Positions 1 through 8,110 of a stretch of DNA of 64,000 nucleotides are shown piece by piece. Each line of letters opens with the position of its first letter. Position 1 is the stretch's first letter. The notes below the pieces were generated by a model. The model saw only the letters and a list, made by a program, of their open reading frames with translations, had not been told where the DNA came from and made no database searches. Source of the stretch: Nocardia sp. XZ_19_385 (GTDB lineage Bacteria > Actinomycetota > Actinomycetes > Mycobacteriales > Mycobacteriaceae); NCBI RefSeq assembly GCF_015355755.1, contig NZ_JACVEE010000002.1, positions 868,001 to 932,000 of the forward strand, in the 5' to 3' direction. A program made the translations under genes and the position numbers.

Positions 1-46
1 CGTGGACGTGGTCGTGGGCGGTGTGCTCGAGGTGTGCTGTGGTCAT
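1..46 (-). CDS. N-terminus of a histidine-rich protein, cut by the window edge
   Basis: Only the first 15 codons are inside the window. They begin with ATG and give MTTAHLEHTAHDHVH, in which five of 15 residues are histidine. A purine-rich ribosome binding site (GAGAAGAGGG) lies 7-16 bases upstream. His-rich N-termini like this occur on small actinobacterial metal-related proteins of unknown function, but the fragment is too short to assign. It lies downstream of and in the same direction as the transporter gene ending at 207, with a 160-base gap. Confidence 0.55.
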   Translation of the reverse strand, partial: MTTAHLEHTAHDHVH

Positions 47-162
47 CAGAATTTCCCTCTTCTCGTTAAGTGAATCGGTGGCTCTGGTTACCCGAAACAT
101 ATTAGTGAGTGCGCATCATTGCAAGTAGCTCAGGATGTGCTAACCAATCGCGATCAGCGATT

Positions 163-213
163 CCGATAGGCCGTGCCTTTTCGACCGAATTATCGGTTTT
201 GCCTGCCTATCGG
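163..213. repeat. Nested inverted repeat at the 3' end of the transporter gene
   Basis: A 9-base arm CCGATAGGC (163-171) is matched exactly by GCCTATCGG (205-213). Inside the loop is a second small hairpin, ACCGA-ATTA-TCGGT, followed by TTTT on the plus strand. The right arm covers the stop codon of the transporter gene at 207. It may act as a terminator or mRNA 3' structure, though no U-run follows in the direction of the transporter transcript. Confidence 0.4.
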
Positions 214-2000
214 CCTTCCGTGACGGTGGCCTGCTCCAGCGGGTCGATCGGCCGGCCCACCTTCGGCCGGGCCTCGCGCATGCGGCGGTCGAGGTAGTTC
301 ACCAGGTGCGTCAGCGGGATGGTGAGCATCAGGTAGACCAGGCCCGCGGCGACCAGGGGCGAGAGATTTCCGGTCTGCGCGTTGAGATCTCGGCCGACGG
401 CGAACAGTTCGCGTTGCGTGGCGAGCAGGCCGAGGAAGTAGATCAGTGAGGAGTCCTTGATGAGTGCGATGAACTGATTCATCAAGGCGGGCAGCACTTT
501 CCGAACACCCTGCGGGATGACGATCAACCGCATCGACTGCCGGTAGCTGAGGCCCAGCGCGGCCGCCGCCTCGCGCTGCCCGGTGTCCACCGCCTGGATG
601 CCGGAGCGGAAGATCTCGCCGATATAGGCCGAGGCCAGCAAGGCCAGGGCGAGCGCGCCGAGCCAATACGGGTTGTTGCCGGTGACATTGCGCGCCACCG
701 GGCCGAGGCCCAGGCCGATCAACAGGATGATCACGACGGCGGGCAGGCCGCGGAACACGTCGGTGTAGATCCGGGCCGGCCAGCGCAGCCAGCGCGTGCG
801 GGAGATGCCCGCGACGGCGAGCAGCATGCCGAGCACCGTGCCGAGGATGCCCGAAACCAGCGCCAGGATAAGGGTATTCGGCAAGCCGGTCTTGATCAGA
901 TCGGGAAAGGCCTTGCGGTACAACGACCAATCGAAGAACGTCTCGCGCAACTGTTGCAGCGTCGACTTCGGTGCGGCCTGCTCGGGCTGCTTGTCTCCGG
1001 CATGTTCGGCGGCGACGGCCGCGAAGTCCGGCAGCTGCGGCATCGGCGCGGCCTTGGATCCCGGCTTCCAGCCCGGCGGGAATTGCCGCGGTACCCAGTC
1101 GGAGTAGAGCTTGGCGTAGGTGCCGTCCGCGATCACCGCGTCCAGGCCGCTGTTGAGCGCGTTGATCAGCGGCTGATTGCTCTTGCCGACCGCCCACGCC
1201 GCGAAATTGTCCAGGCTGTAGGCATTTTGGACGACGGCGGTGCCGTCACCGGGCTTGATCGCGCCGTCGGCCTGCGCGGACGGGGCGACCCAGGCATCGA
1301 CCTGGCCGGACTTCAGATTCGCGTAGGCGGTGTTGTAGTCGGGGAACTTCACCGGATCCAGGTGCAGAGTGTTGACGACGTAATCGTCCTGCACGGTGCC
1401 TTGGACGACGGCGATCCTGCTGCCCGCGTTCAGATCCGAGAATGTCTTGACTCCGCTGCTGTCGCGCACCACCAGCGCGAAATAGCCGAAGTCGTAGCCG
1501 TTGGTGAACCCGACGAGGTCACGCCGCGCCGCGGTCGTGGTGATGTTCGAGGAGCCGACATCGAACCGCTTACCCGCCACCTGCGCCAGCAGACCGGCGA
1601 ACTCGGTGCCCGAGAACTGCACGCGCAGCCCGATTTTCGCGGCGACGGCCTCCAGCAGTTGATTGTCGAACCCGGTGAACCGGCCGCTGGAATTCACGCA
1701 GATGCTGGGCGGCGCGTCCGAGAGGGTGCCGACGCTGAGCACGCCCGGCGTGATCAAGCCCAGCTTGCCGAGGTCGATCGCGTCCAACGGCTCGGACGAC
1801 TCGGTCGTGTACTTGTCCGGCCCGGCCGCCTCGGACGAGGCGAGGTTCTGCGGGGCGGCGGAGGCAGCACTCAGCCCGGGCGGGGAGCACAGGTCCCGGG
1901 TGGAGTCGCCGCCGGATGCGCACCCCGTCGCCAGGACACCGACGGCGAGCAACATCACGGCGATCAACGCACGAAACCGCACGAAAAGCAGGCTGGCCAT
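207..2000 (-). CDS. Amino acid ABC transporter, fused solute-binding protein and permease
   Basis: The 597-residue product joins two parts of a polar amino acid (glutamate/glutamine/histidine-type) importer. An N-terminal signal sequence with lipobox-like LATGC (about residues 24-28) precedes a family 3 solute-binding domain (about 80-310). A HisM/GlnP-type permease domain follows (about 355-580), with the cytoplasmic EAA loop REAAAALGLSYRQSM. The fused arrangement is known in Firmicutes and some actinobacteria. The ATP-binding subunit is not adjacent: the next gene downstream starts with a His-rich sequence. ATG at 2000 is preferred over an in-frame TTG at 2009, because a TAGGGT box lies 8 bases before it (possible leaderless transcript). 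Confidence 0.88.
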   Translation of the reverse strand: MASLLFVRFRALIAVMLLAVGVLATGCASGGDSTRDLCSPPGLSAASAAPQNLASSEAAGPDKYTTESSEPLDAIDLGKLGLITPGVLSVGTLSDAPPSICVNSSGRFTGFDNQLLEAVAAKIGLRVQFSGTEFAGLLAQVAGKRFDVGSSNITTTAARRDLVGFTNGYDFGYFALVVRDSSGVKTFSDLNAGSRIAVVQGTVQDDYVVNTLHLDPVKFPDYNTAYANLKSGQVDAWVAPSAQADGAIKPGDGTAVVQNAYSLDNFAAWAVGKSNQPLINALNSGLDAVIADGTYAKLYSDWVPRQFPPGWKPGSKAAPMPQLPDFAAVAAEHAGDKQPEQAAPKSTLQQLRETFFDWSLYRKAFPDLIKTGLPNTLILALVSGILGTVLGMLLAVAGISRTRWLRWPARIYTDVFRGLPAVVIILLIGLGLGPVARNVTGNNPYWLGALALALLASAYIGEIFRSGIQAVDTGQREAAAALGLSYRQSMRLIVIPQGVRKVLPALMNQFIALIKDSSLIYFLGLLATQRELFAVGRDLNAQTGNLSPLVAAGLVYLMLTIPLTHLVNYLDRRMREARPKVGRPIDPLEQATVTEGR

Positions 2001-2008
2001 GACCGACA

Positions 2009-2014
2009 ACCCTA
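2009..2014 (-). promoter_or_regulatory. TAGGGT -10 box, probable leaderless promoter
   Basis: TAGGGT on the minus strand fits the actinobacterial TANNNT -10 pattern and ends 8 bases before the ATG at 2000, so transcription would start at or next to the start codon. No clear -35 hexamer is seen. Confidence 0.45.
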
Positions 2015-2066
2015 TCGGCGGCCAACGCGAATACCCAGTTACCTGAGTGAGGGTTGCGCCACGCGA

Positions 2067-2861
2067 TCAGGCCAGGCCGGTGACAGCGTCGGGGTTCACC
2101 TCGTCGCGCCACCGGATGGCGGCCTCCACTTCGGACAGGTCGTAGTCGGGACCGTTCACCGCCACCGTGAACAGGGTGACCCCGGCGGCATGCAACCCGC
2201 TCGCGTCGGCCGTGCCCTGCCACTCCACCGAGCGCTCGATCTCGGCCTGCTCGCGCCCGACGACGGCGCAGTGCTCACCGAGGATGCCGTTCTTGCGGGC
2301 CAGCACCTCCACGTCGGCGAAGGTGTGCCAGATATCGGCGTACTCGGCGACCAGCCGCAGCGTCTTCTTCTCACCGCCGCCACCGATCAGGATCGGGATC
2401 TCCCGCGTCGGCGCCGGGTTCAGCTGCTTCAAGCGCGCGTCGATCCGCGCCATCGATTCCTTCAACAGCGCCAAACGCGTTCCGGGCGTGCCGAACTCGT
2501 ACCCGTACTGCTCGTAGTCCTTCTTGAACCAGCCCGCGCCGATGCCGAGGATCAACCGGCCGTCACTGACGTGATCGACGGTGCGCGCCATGTCGGCCAG
2601 CAGATCCGGATTGCGGTAGCCGCCGCCGGTGACCAGCGCGCCGATCTCCACCCGCTCGGTCTGCTCGGCCCAGGCGCCCAGCATCGTCCAGCATTCGAAA
2701 TGCGCGCCGTCCGGGTCGCCGTAGAGCGGATAGAAATGATCCCAGTTGAAGACGATGTCGACGCCGAGGTCTTCCGCGCGCAGCACCGCGTCGCGGATCA
2801 GGCCGTATTTGGGGGAATGCTGCGGTTGCAACTGGATACCGATACGCACCGGTCTGCTCAC
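2067..2861 (-). CDS. LLM-class, probably F420-dependent, oxidoreductase
   Basis: 264 residues with the luciferase-like (TIM-barrel) fold of the TIGR03560/LLM family. Features are an N-terminal strand RIGIQLQPQ, the DIVFNWDHFYPLYG segment that lines the cofactor site in F420 enzymes, LILGIGAGWFKKDY, and IPILIGGGGEKKTLRL near the C-terminus. Members use reduced or oxidised coenzyme F420 (sometimes FMN) on poorly known substrates. The GTG at 2861 is chosen because AGGAG lies 5-9 bases upstream; the reading frame stays open far upstream with no coding character. It is divergent from the ABC ATPase at 2985. The substrate cannot be told. Confidence 0.85.
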   Translation of the reverse strand: MSRPVRIGIQLQPQHSPKYGLIRDAVLRAEDLGVDIVFNWDHFYPLYGDPDGAHFECWTMLGAWAEQTERVEIGALVTGGGYRNPDLLADMARTVDHVSDGRLILGIGAGWFKKDYEQYGYEFGTPGTRLALLKESMARIDARLKQLNPAPTREIPILIGGGGEKKTLRLVAEYADIWHTFADVEVLARKNGILGEHCAVVGREQAEIERSVEWQGTADASGLHAAGVTLFTVAVNGPDYDLSEVEAAIRWRDEVNPDAVTGLA

Positions 2862-2984
2862 TCGAGGCTCCTCACGTAGTTCCCCGAACGAGGCTACCGA
2901 TCTCCGGTGAACCTTGTAGAGTCCTGGCCACCCTGTACTCGGATCGTCCGGCACGTTCCTGCCGGTGAATGGGATGGTTTCGTC

Positions 2985-4076
2985 ATGGCAACAGTGACCT
3001 TCGACAGTGCGACCCGGCTCTACCCGGGCTCGAACAAACCGGCCGTCGACCAGTTGAATCTGGAGATCGCCGACGGTGAATTCCTGGTTCTGGTCGGCCC
3101 TTCCGGCTGCGGAAAATCGACCTCGCTGCGCATGCTCGCCGGCCTCGAGGAGGTCAACGGCGGGCGCATCCTGATCGGCGCAAACGATGTCACGCACGCC
3201 GAGCCCAAGGAACGCGACATCGCGATGGTGTTCCAGAACTACGCGCTCTACCCGCATATGACGGTCGCCGAGAACATGGGCTTCGCGCTCAAACTCGCCA
3301 AGGTCGCCAAGGCGGAGAAGGACCAGCGCGTCCTGGAGGCCGCCAAGCTGCTGGACCTGGAGCCGTACCTGGACCGCAAGCCCAAGGCTCTCTCCGGTGG
3401 CCAGCGCCAGCGCGTGGCGATGGGCCGCGCGATCGTGCGCTCCCCGCAGGTCTTCCTGATGGACGAGCCGCTGTCGAACCTGGACGCGAAACTGCGGGTG
3501 CAGACCCGTACCCAGATCGCGCAGCTGCAACGCCGCCTCGGCACCACCACCGTCTACGTCACCCACGATCAGGTCGAGGCCATGACCATGGGCGACCGGG
3601 TCGCGGTGCTCAAAGACGGCCTGCTGCAGCAGTGCGCCACCCCGCGTGACCTGTACCAGGATCCGGTCAACGCCTTCGTCGCCGGATTCATGGGCTCGCC
3701 CGCCATGAACATGTTCACGCTGCCGGTGGACAACGGCACCGTGTCGGTGGGCGGGCACGCGCTGGCGGTCCCGCGCTCGGTGGTCGACGGGGCCGAGGGC
3801 TCGGTGGTCGTCGGCATCCGCCCCGAGCACCTGGAGATCGGCGGCGGGCTCGACAAGGGCATCGAGATGGAGGTCGACGTGGTCGAGGAACTCGGCTCCG
3901 ACGCCTACATCTACGGCCGCACCGTCGCGAATGGCGCCACCAACGGCGCCGGGGAAATCATTGTGGCGCGGGCAGATTGGCGTAACCCGCCGGCCAAGGG
4001 CACCCGGCTGAAGCTGGCCACCGCCGCGGAGCACACCTACTTCTTCTCCGCCAACGATGGCCGCCGCCTGAACTGA
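2985..4076 (+). CDS. ugpC: Sugar ABC transporter ATP-binding protein (UgpC/MsmX/SugC type)
   Basis: 363 residues forming the ATPase of a family 1 carbohydrate importer. Walker A GPSGCGKST (about residues 37-45), Q-loop VFQNYALYPHMT, signature LSGGQRQRVAMGRAI, Walker B VFLMDEPLSNLD and H-loop YVTHDQVEA are all present. A C-terminal regulatory OB-type domain (about 240-363) is typical of MalK relatives. The gene stands alone, but the solute-binding protein and two permeases of a matching sugar importer lie 5.5 kb downstream at 9617-12812 without their own ATPase, so it probably serves that system as SugC does for LpqY-SugAB. ATG 2985 is where family homology begins; an open frame continues upstream to 2907. 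Confidence 0.93.
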   Translation: MATVTFDSATRLYPGSNKPAVDQLNLEIADGEFLVLVGPSGCGKSTSLRMLAGLEEVNGGRILIGANDVTHAEPKERDIAMVFQNYALYPHMTVAENMGFALKLAKVAKAEKDQRVLEAAKLLDLEPYLDRKPKALSGGQRQRVAMGRAIVRSPQVFLMDEPLSNLDAKLRVQTRTQIAQLQRRLGTTTVYVTHDQVEAMTMGDRVAVLKDGLLQQCATPRDLYQDPVNAFVAGFMGSPAMNMFTLPVDNGTVSVGGHALAVPRSVVDGAEGSVVVGIRPEHLEIGGGLDKGIEMEVDVVEELGSDAYIYGRTVANGATNGAGEIIVARADWRNPPAKGTRLKLATAAEHTYFFSANDGRRLN

Positions 4077-4084
4077 GCTGTTCG

Positions 4085-4116
4085 AGCACCCCGCCCGAGC
4101 GGCCGGGCGGGGTGCT
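4085..4116. terminator. Strong hairpin terminator between convergent genes
   Basis: A 13-base-pair perfect stem, AGCACCCCGCCCG (4085-4097) with CGGGCGGGGTGCT (4104-4116) and a 6-base loop, fills the gap between the ATPase stop codon and the stop codon of the convergent membrane protein gene. It probably serves both directions; only a short T stretch follows on the plus strand. Confidence 0.8.
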
Positions 4117-4527
4117 TCACACCGCGATGAACATCGAGATCGACGCCAGCACCAGCAGCACCGACGCGCCCGCCCAGACCAGGCTGGATCGGCCGCGTTC
4201 GCGCGCCATCCGCCCCATGACCCGGGGCACACCCAGGATGAGCCCCATCACGACCCAGCAGACCGCCAGTGCCGCAAGAACTTCCGCGATCGCGACGCCG
4301 CCCTGGAAGTAGGTGACGATCAGCGCGAAGGTGGCGTACAGGACGGCGCCGCCGCCGAGAATGGCCGCGAACGTGTACAGCAGCTTGCTCACCTTCGCGT
4401 CCCAGGACCTCGGCCGCCGCTCCGGCTGGTACTGATACGGCATACCTCCATCATGTCGCCGCTCGACCGGTTCCGGGTCGGGATCGGGGACGGAGTAGCG
4501 GCGGGTGGTCCGGTACGGATCGGGCAT
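4117..4527 (-). CDS. Small membrane protein of unknown function
   Basis: About 136 residues from the start at 4527. The N-terminal 60 residues are hydrophilic and rich in Pro, Arg and Tyr. Three hydrophobic segments follow (roughly KLLYTFAAILGGGAVLYATF, then an Ala/Val-rich segment, then LVWAGASVLLVLASISMFIA at the C-terminus). I do not recognise a family. The start is uncertain: in-frame candidates are GTG 4563, ATG 4527 and ATG 4443, the last two each preceded at very short distance by a purine-rich stretch (ATGAAGG, ATGGAGG). It converges on the ATPase gene across the hairpin at 4085-4116. Confidence 0.65.
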   Translation of the reverse strand: MPDPYRTTRRYSVPDPDPEPVERRHDGGMPYQYQPERRPRSWDAKVSKLLYTFAAILGGGAVLYATFALIVTYFQGGVAIAEVLAALAVCWVVMGLILGVPRVMGRMARERGRSSLVWAGASVLLVLASISMFIAV

Positions 4528-4598
4528 GCCTTCATCATGGCAATGCCCGAACGGTCCCGGCACGGGGAAAATTACTCAGGTGCGCAACGTCACGGTGT

Positions 4599-5108
4599 TC
4601 AGCTGTCCCCTCGTCGCTTACGCCGGGCGCGCACCCAGTCGTCGTTGACCCGCACGCCCAACTCCTCCAGCTCGATTTCCCGGCCCCCGGCGCTGCGGAT
4701 CTCCACCCGCACCGGAGATCCTGTGGCAGCCTCGACGAGTTCCAAAGGGGCGGGTCCGGGTTGGAGGTACGCGTCGCCCCACTGCATCAGCGCCAGCACC
4801 GCCGGGAGCAGGTCGCGCCCCATCGCGGTGAGCACGTATTCGTTCCGGGTGCGCTTGCCTTCTTCCTGGTAGGGCTGCTTTTCGAGCAGGCCCGCGGCGG
4901 TGAGTTTGCGGAGTTGCGCGGCGGCGGCCGCGTCGGTGATGCCGATGCGGGCGGCGAAACCGTCGAAGCGGCGGGTGCCGTAGTAGGCCTCGCGCAGGAT
5001 GAGGACGGCCGAGCGGGTGCCGACGATGTCGAGCGCTTTCGCGATCGAGCATTCGCTGGGTTGCCACGAACTCAGGTCGGCCAAGCGCCCTTCCATTACT
5101 GCTGCCAT
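4599..5108 (-). CDS. HxlR-family winged-helix transcriptional regulator
   Basis: 169 residues. The HxlR signature is clear: a conserved Cys near the start (PSECSIAKALDIVGTR), WTLLILRE-like SAVLILREAYYGTRRF, a recognition region TDAAAAAQLRKLTAAGLLE and the wing KRTRNEYVLTAMGRDLLPAV. HxlR proteins often sense aldehydes, quinones or redox state through that Cys and repress a divergent gene; here the divergent neighbour is the thiolase at 5201. ATG 5108 is preferred because TATGAT ends 7 bases upstream, giving a leaderless start; ATG 5096 is an alternative. The C-terminal 50 residues extend beyond the minimal domain. Confidence 0.88.
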   Translation of the reverse strand: MAAVMEGRLADLSSWQPSECSIAKALDIVGTRSAVLILREAYYGTRRFDGFAARIGITDAAAAAQLRKLTAAGLLEKQPYQEEGKRTRNEYVLTAMGRDLLPAVLALMQWGDAYLQPGPAPLELVEAATGSPVRVEIRSAGGREIELEELGVRVNDDWVRARRKRRGDS

Positions 5109-5115
5109 GACGCAC

Positions 5116-5163
5116 ATCATAGCGAAGCTGACTTGTGTCAACTATGGCCAGGCGTACGCTGGC
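5116..5163. promoter_or_regulatory. HxlR-thiolase divergent promoter with inverted repeats
   Basis: On the minus strand TATGAT (5121-5116) lies 7 bases before the regulator's ATG, and TTGACA (5141-5136) lies 14 bases further up. Two inverted repeats overlap this region: TGAC-N4-GTCA at 5129-5140 and an almost perfect palindrome GCCA-G-GCGTACGC-TGGC at 5147-5163. Either could be the operator through which the HxlR protein controls itself and the thiolase. The operator role is inferred from position. Confidence 0.45.
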
Positions 5164-5200
5164 TATTGAAAGATAGAGTCAGCTCTGGAAGGACAGCACC

Positions 5201-6370
5201 ATGAGAGACGCGGTGATCGTCGAGGCGGTACGCACCCCGATCGGCAAAGGCAAGCCGAACGGCGCACTCCACGACGTGCACGCGGTGGACCTGCTCGCGC
5301 ACAGCCTGCGCGCGGTAGTGGACCGCAGCGGGATCGATCCCGCGCTGATCGACGACGTGATCGCCGGCATCGTCACCCAGGTCGGCGAACAGGGCTCGAA
5401 CATGGCCCGGCGGGCGGCACTGGCCGCGGGCTACCCCGAATCGGTGCCCGCCACCACGGTGGATCGCCAGTGCGGCAGCAGCCAGCAGGCCATCCACTTC
5501 GCCGCCCAGGGCGTCATCTCCGGGGCCTACGACATCGTGGTCGCCGCGGGCGTGGAGTCGATGGGCCGAATCCCCATGGGCGCCAATCTGGTCGGGTCCG
5601 CGGATCCCAGTGGCGTCGGTTTCGCCGCACGGCACCCGGAAGGCCTTGTACCCCAGGGCATCAGCGCCGAACTGATCGCCGCCCGCTGGGGGCTGACCCG
5701 CACCCAACTCGACGAGTTCGCGCTCGCGAGCCACGAAAAGGCCGCGCTGGCAACGAAGAACGGCTCGTTCGCGGCCCAGCTGGCCCCGATCAACGGCCTC
5801 GAAACCGACGAGGGCATCCGCGTCGGCAGCACCCTGGAGACCCTGGGCAAGCTGCGCCCCGCCTACTTCGACGAGGTCATGGCCGCCCGCTTCCCGGAAA
5901 TCGGCTGGCAGATCACCGCGGCGTCGGCCAGTCAGGTCAGCGACGGCAGCGCCGCGACGCTGATCATGACCAGCGAACGCGCCCGGGAACTGGGGCTGAA
6001 GCCGCTGGCCCGCCTGCACAGCTTCGCCGTCGCCGGGGATGACCCGCTGCTCATGCTGACCGCCGTCATCCCGGCCACCCGAAAGGTGTTGCAGCGTGCG
6101 GGTCTTCAGCTCTCCGACATCGACCTGGTGGAAATCAACGAGGCATTCTCCCCAGTGGTGCTGGCCTGGGCGCAGGACACCGGCGCCGATCTCGCCCGCG
6201 TGAACGTCAACGGCGGCGCCATCGCCATCGGCCACCCGCTGGGCGCGTCGGGCGCACGTCTCGCCACCACCCTCGTCCATGCCATGCAAGAACGCGGCGC
6301 TCGCTACGGTCTGCAAACCATGTGCGAGGCAGGCGGTTTGGCCAACGCCACCATCTACGAACGCCTCTGA
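5201..6370 (+). CDS. Acetyl-CoA C-acyltransferase (thiolase)
   Basis: 389 residues, usual thiolase length. All catalytic elements are visible: the acyl-accepting Cys91 in DRQCGSS, the NEAF motif (EINEAFSPV), His345 in GHPLGASGAR and the second Cys375 in MCEAGGLANA. The enzyme either cleaves 3-ketoacyl-CoA in beta-oxidation or condenses two acetyl-CoA; sequence alone does not decide. A ribosome binding site GGAAGGA sits 8-14 bases before the ATG. Divergent from the HxlR regulator, which probably controls it. A hairpin terminator follows directly. Confidence 0.93.
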   Translation: MRDAVIVEAVRTPIGKGKPNGALHDVHAVDLLAHSLRAVVDRSGIDPALIDDVIAGIVTQVGEQGSNMARRAALAAGYPESVPATTVDRQCGSSQQAIHFAAQGVISGAYDIVVAAGVESMGRIPMGANLVGSADPSGVGFAARHPEGLVPQGISAELIAARWGLTRTQLDEFALASHEKAALATKNGSFAAQLAPINGLETDEGIRVGSTLETLGKLRPAYFDEVMAARFPEIGWQITAASASQVSDGSAATLIMTSERARELGLKPLARLHSFAVAGDDPLLMLTAVIPATRKVLQRAGLQLSDIDLVEINEAFSPVVLAWAQDTGADLARVNVNGGAIAIGHPLGASGARLATTLVHAMQERGARYGLQTMCEAGGLANATIYERL

Positions 6371-6377
6371 ATTGTGG

Positions 6378-6410
6378 AAGCGGCACCCACCGCGCGGGTG
6401 CCGCTTCTTC
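6378..6410 (+). terminator. Rho-independent terminator of the thiolase gene
   Basis: An 11-base-pair stem AAGCGGCACCC / GGGTGCCGCTT with a 7-base loop (6378-6406) is followed by a pyrimidine-rich tail CTTC. It starts 8 bases after the thiolase stop codon and abuts the convergent gene ending at 6412. Confidence 0.75.
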
Positions 6411-6411
6411 C

Positions 6412-6714
6412 TCACCCGAAGGCCGGAACGAGTTGGCGGACGAGTTCGCCGAACACGTAGCAGGCGACCAGTGCGGCCAGACCGATCAGCGGCCGCCACC
6501 ACAGTGTGCGCTGGTCGAGCGCCGCGAGCAGCAGCTGCCAGAACCCGAGCAGCAACGCGACCAGACTGCCCAGCATGCCGATCCCGGCGGTGATCGCGTA
6601 CCCGCCGCCCTCCGGAACCACGTCGGCTACGACATCCGGTGCGAGCGCCGCGAACACGGCAACGGCCAGGAACAGCACCGCGCCGCTCACCGCATCCCAG
6701 ACTCGGAAGTACAT
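6412..6714 (-). CDS. Small membrane protein, second of a coupled pair
   Basis: 100 residues, mostly hydrophobic, with about three membrane segments (SGAVLFLAVAVFAALAP; AITAGIGMLGSLVALLLGF; LIGLAALVACYVFGELV). No family recognised. The ATG at 6714 lies one base after the stop codon of the upstream small membrane protein (TGACATG), so the two are probably translationally coupled and may form one complex. The reading frame extends upstream to 6759, but that part overlaps the neighbour. Confidence 0.7.
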   Translation of the reverse strand: MYFRVWDAVSGAVLFLAVAVFAALAPDVVADVVPEGGGYAITAGIGMLGSLVALLLGFWQLLLAALDQRTLWWRPLIGLAALVACYVFGELVRQLVPAFG

Positions 6715-6715
6715 G

Positions 6716-7057
6716 TCAGCTCCCGAAAACGGCAAGGAAGGCGATGGTCCCGCCCGCACCGAACGCGGCGGCCATGAACAGGTGCGTCCGAGCGGGAGCG
6801 CCTCGCGGCCCCGGCTTGCGGTGCCAGAGCCCGTCCAGAATGCCGACGAGCGACCACACCAGCGCGGCCCCGATACCCAGCCAGCTCACACCCATCCCCA
6901 AGCCGACGAACAACGCGCTGTTCGCATCCTCGCCGAGGTAGCCGAAGAGCGCGAAGCCGATCGTCAACCATGCGGCAATCCCACCCAGCGCCAGCGTTCC
7001 CGCGTACTGCACGGTCGCGGCGACAGCCTCCCGCGGAAACCGATCTCCCCTTGTCAT
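6716..7057 (-). CDS. Small membrane protein, first of a coupled pair
   Basis: 113 residues with a charged N-terminus (MTRGDRFPREA) and three to four hydrophobic segments, including ALGGIAAWLTIGFALFGYL and LGIGAALVWSLVGILDGL. A basic cytoplasmic loop (HRKPGPRGAPARTH) separates the last two. I do not recognise it. It is divergent from menC (90 bases apart) and directly precedes the similar-sized membrane protein ending at 6412. The two proteins show the same general architecture, but I could not establish homology by eye. Confidence 0.7.
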   Translation of the reverse strand: MTRGDRFPREAVAATVQYAGTLALGGIAAWLTIGFALFGYLGEDANSALFVGLGMGVSWLGIGAALVWSLVGILDGLWHRKPGPRGAPARTHLFMAAAFGAGGTIAFLAVFGS

Positions 7058-7134
7058 GCCCCAAGACTGTGCCGCGCGCCTTGCAACCGCCTCACCAGAA
7101 CCTTATCGGCGGGCGCGGGTACCGGGCACGGTCG

Positions 7135-7140
7135 TAGGGT
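7135..7140 (+). promoter_or_regulatory. TAGGGT -10 box, probable leaderless menC promoter
   Basis: TAGGGT ends 7 bases before the menC ATG at 7148. The GGCGGGG between them could also pair weakly with 16S rRNA, so a leaderless transcript is likely but not the only reading. Confidence 0.45.
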
Positions 7141-7147
7141 GGCGGGG

Positions 7148-8110
7148 ATGACTGCCGAGAATGCACCCGTTGTCTACGCGATTCCGATGCGCACCCGGTT
7201 TCGCGGAATCACCGTGCGGGAAGGGATGTTGATCCCGGGCCCGCTCGGCTGGGGTGAGTTCTGCCCGTTCCCGGAGTACGACGATCGCGAGGCGGCCGGG
7301 TGGCTGGCGACGGCGATCGAGCAGAGCACCACGGGCTGGCCGGAGCCCGTGCGGGACCGGATTCCGATCAATTGCACTGTGCCCGCAGTGGATCCGGAAC
7401 GCGCGCATCGAATCGTCGCCACGTCGGGCTGCCGGACCGCGAAGGTGAAGGTCGCCGATCACCCTGATTCGCTGGCCGAGGACCTGGCGCGAGTCGAGGC
7501 AGTCCGGGACGCGCTGGGGCCCAGCGGGGCAATTCGGGTGGATGCCAATGCGGTGTGGGATGTGGATACCGCGATTTCCAACATCGCCGAGATCGACCGG
7601 GCAGCAGGCGGTTTGGAGTATGTCGAGCAGCCGTGCCGCACGATCGAGGAGTTGGCGGCGGTGCGCCGCAAGGTCGACGTGCGGATCGCCGCGGACGAAT
7701 CCATTCGCCGCGCCGAAGACCCGATGCGGGTCGCGGTGGCCGGCGCCGCCGACATCGCGGTCCTCAAGTGCACGCCACTCGGTGGTGTGCGCCGGGCCTT
7801 GCAGGTCGCCGAGGCGGCCGGGTTGCCGTGTGTGGTGTCCTCGGCGCTGGAAACCAGCGTCGGCCTGTCCGCCCAGCTCGCGCTGGCGGGGGCACTCCCC
7901 GAACTCGACTTCGCCTGTGGCCTGGGCACTACTTCCCTGTTCGAGGGCGACGTCGTAGCTGATTCCTTGCGTCCGGTCGACGGATACCTCGCGGTGCCAC
8001 GCACCCCACCGACGCCGGATCCCGAACTCATCGCCCGCTATCGGCATCCGGACCCAGCGCGAATCGCCTGGTGGCATGACCGTTTCCAGCGCGTCCAGGC
8101 GCGGATCTAG
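7148..8110 (+). CDS. menC: o-Succinylbenzoate synthase
   Basis: 320 residues of the enolase superfamily (MenC2 type of actinobacteria). It dehydrates SHCHC to o-succinylbenzoate in menaquinone synthesis. The catalytic framework is readable: KVKVAD with the general base Lys; metal ligands Asp in RVDANAVWD, Glu in YVEQPC and Asp in IAADESIR; and the second Lys in VLKCTPLGG. The C-terminal SSALETSVGLSAQLALA region is characteristic. The open frame upstream to 6506 has no homology and overlaps the small membrane genes, so the ATG at 7148 is chosen. No other men genes are in the window. Confidence 0.93.
   Translation: MTAENAPVVYAIPMRTRFRGITVREGMLIPGPLGWGEFCPFPEYDDREAAGWLATAIEQSTTGWPEPVRDRIPINCTVPAVDPERAHRIVATSGCRTAKVKVADHPDSLAEDLARVEAVRDALGPSGAIRVDANAVWDVDTAISNIAEIDRAAGGLEYVEQPCRTIEELAAVRRKVDVRIAADESIRRAEDPMRVAVAGAADIAVLKCTPLGGVRRALQVAEAAGLPCVVSSALETSVGLSAQLALAGALPELDFACGLGTTSLFEGDVVADSLRPVDGYLAVPRTPPTPDPELIARYRHPDPARIAWWHDRFQRVQARI

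Noticed and set aside
109..297. 62-codon plus-strand frame at the left edge
   Set aside because: It overlaps the transporter gene end and the inverted repeat and shows no protein-like pattern.
954..2879. Long plus-strand open frame (641 codons) over the transporter and oxidoreductase genes
   Set aside because: It is antisense to two genes with clear domains and has no recognisable motifs; high-GC third positions leave opposite frames open.
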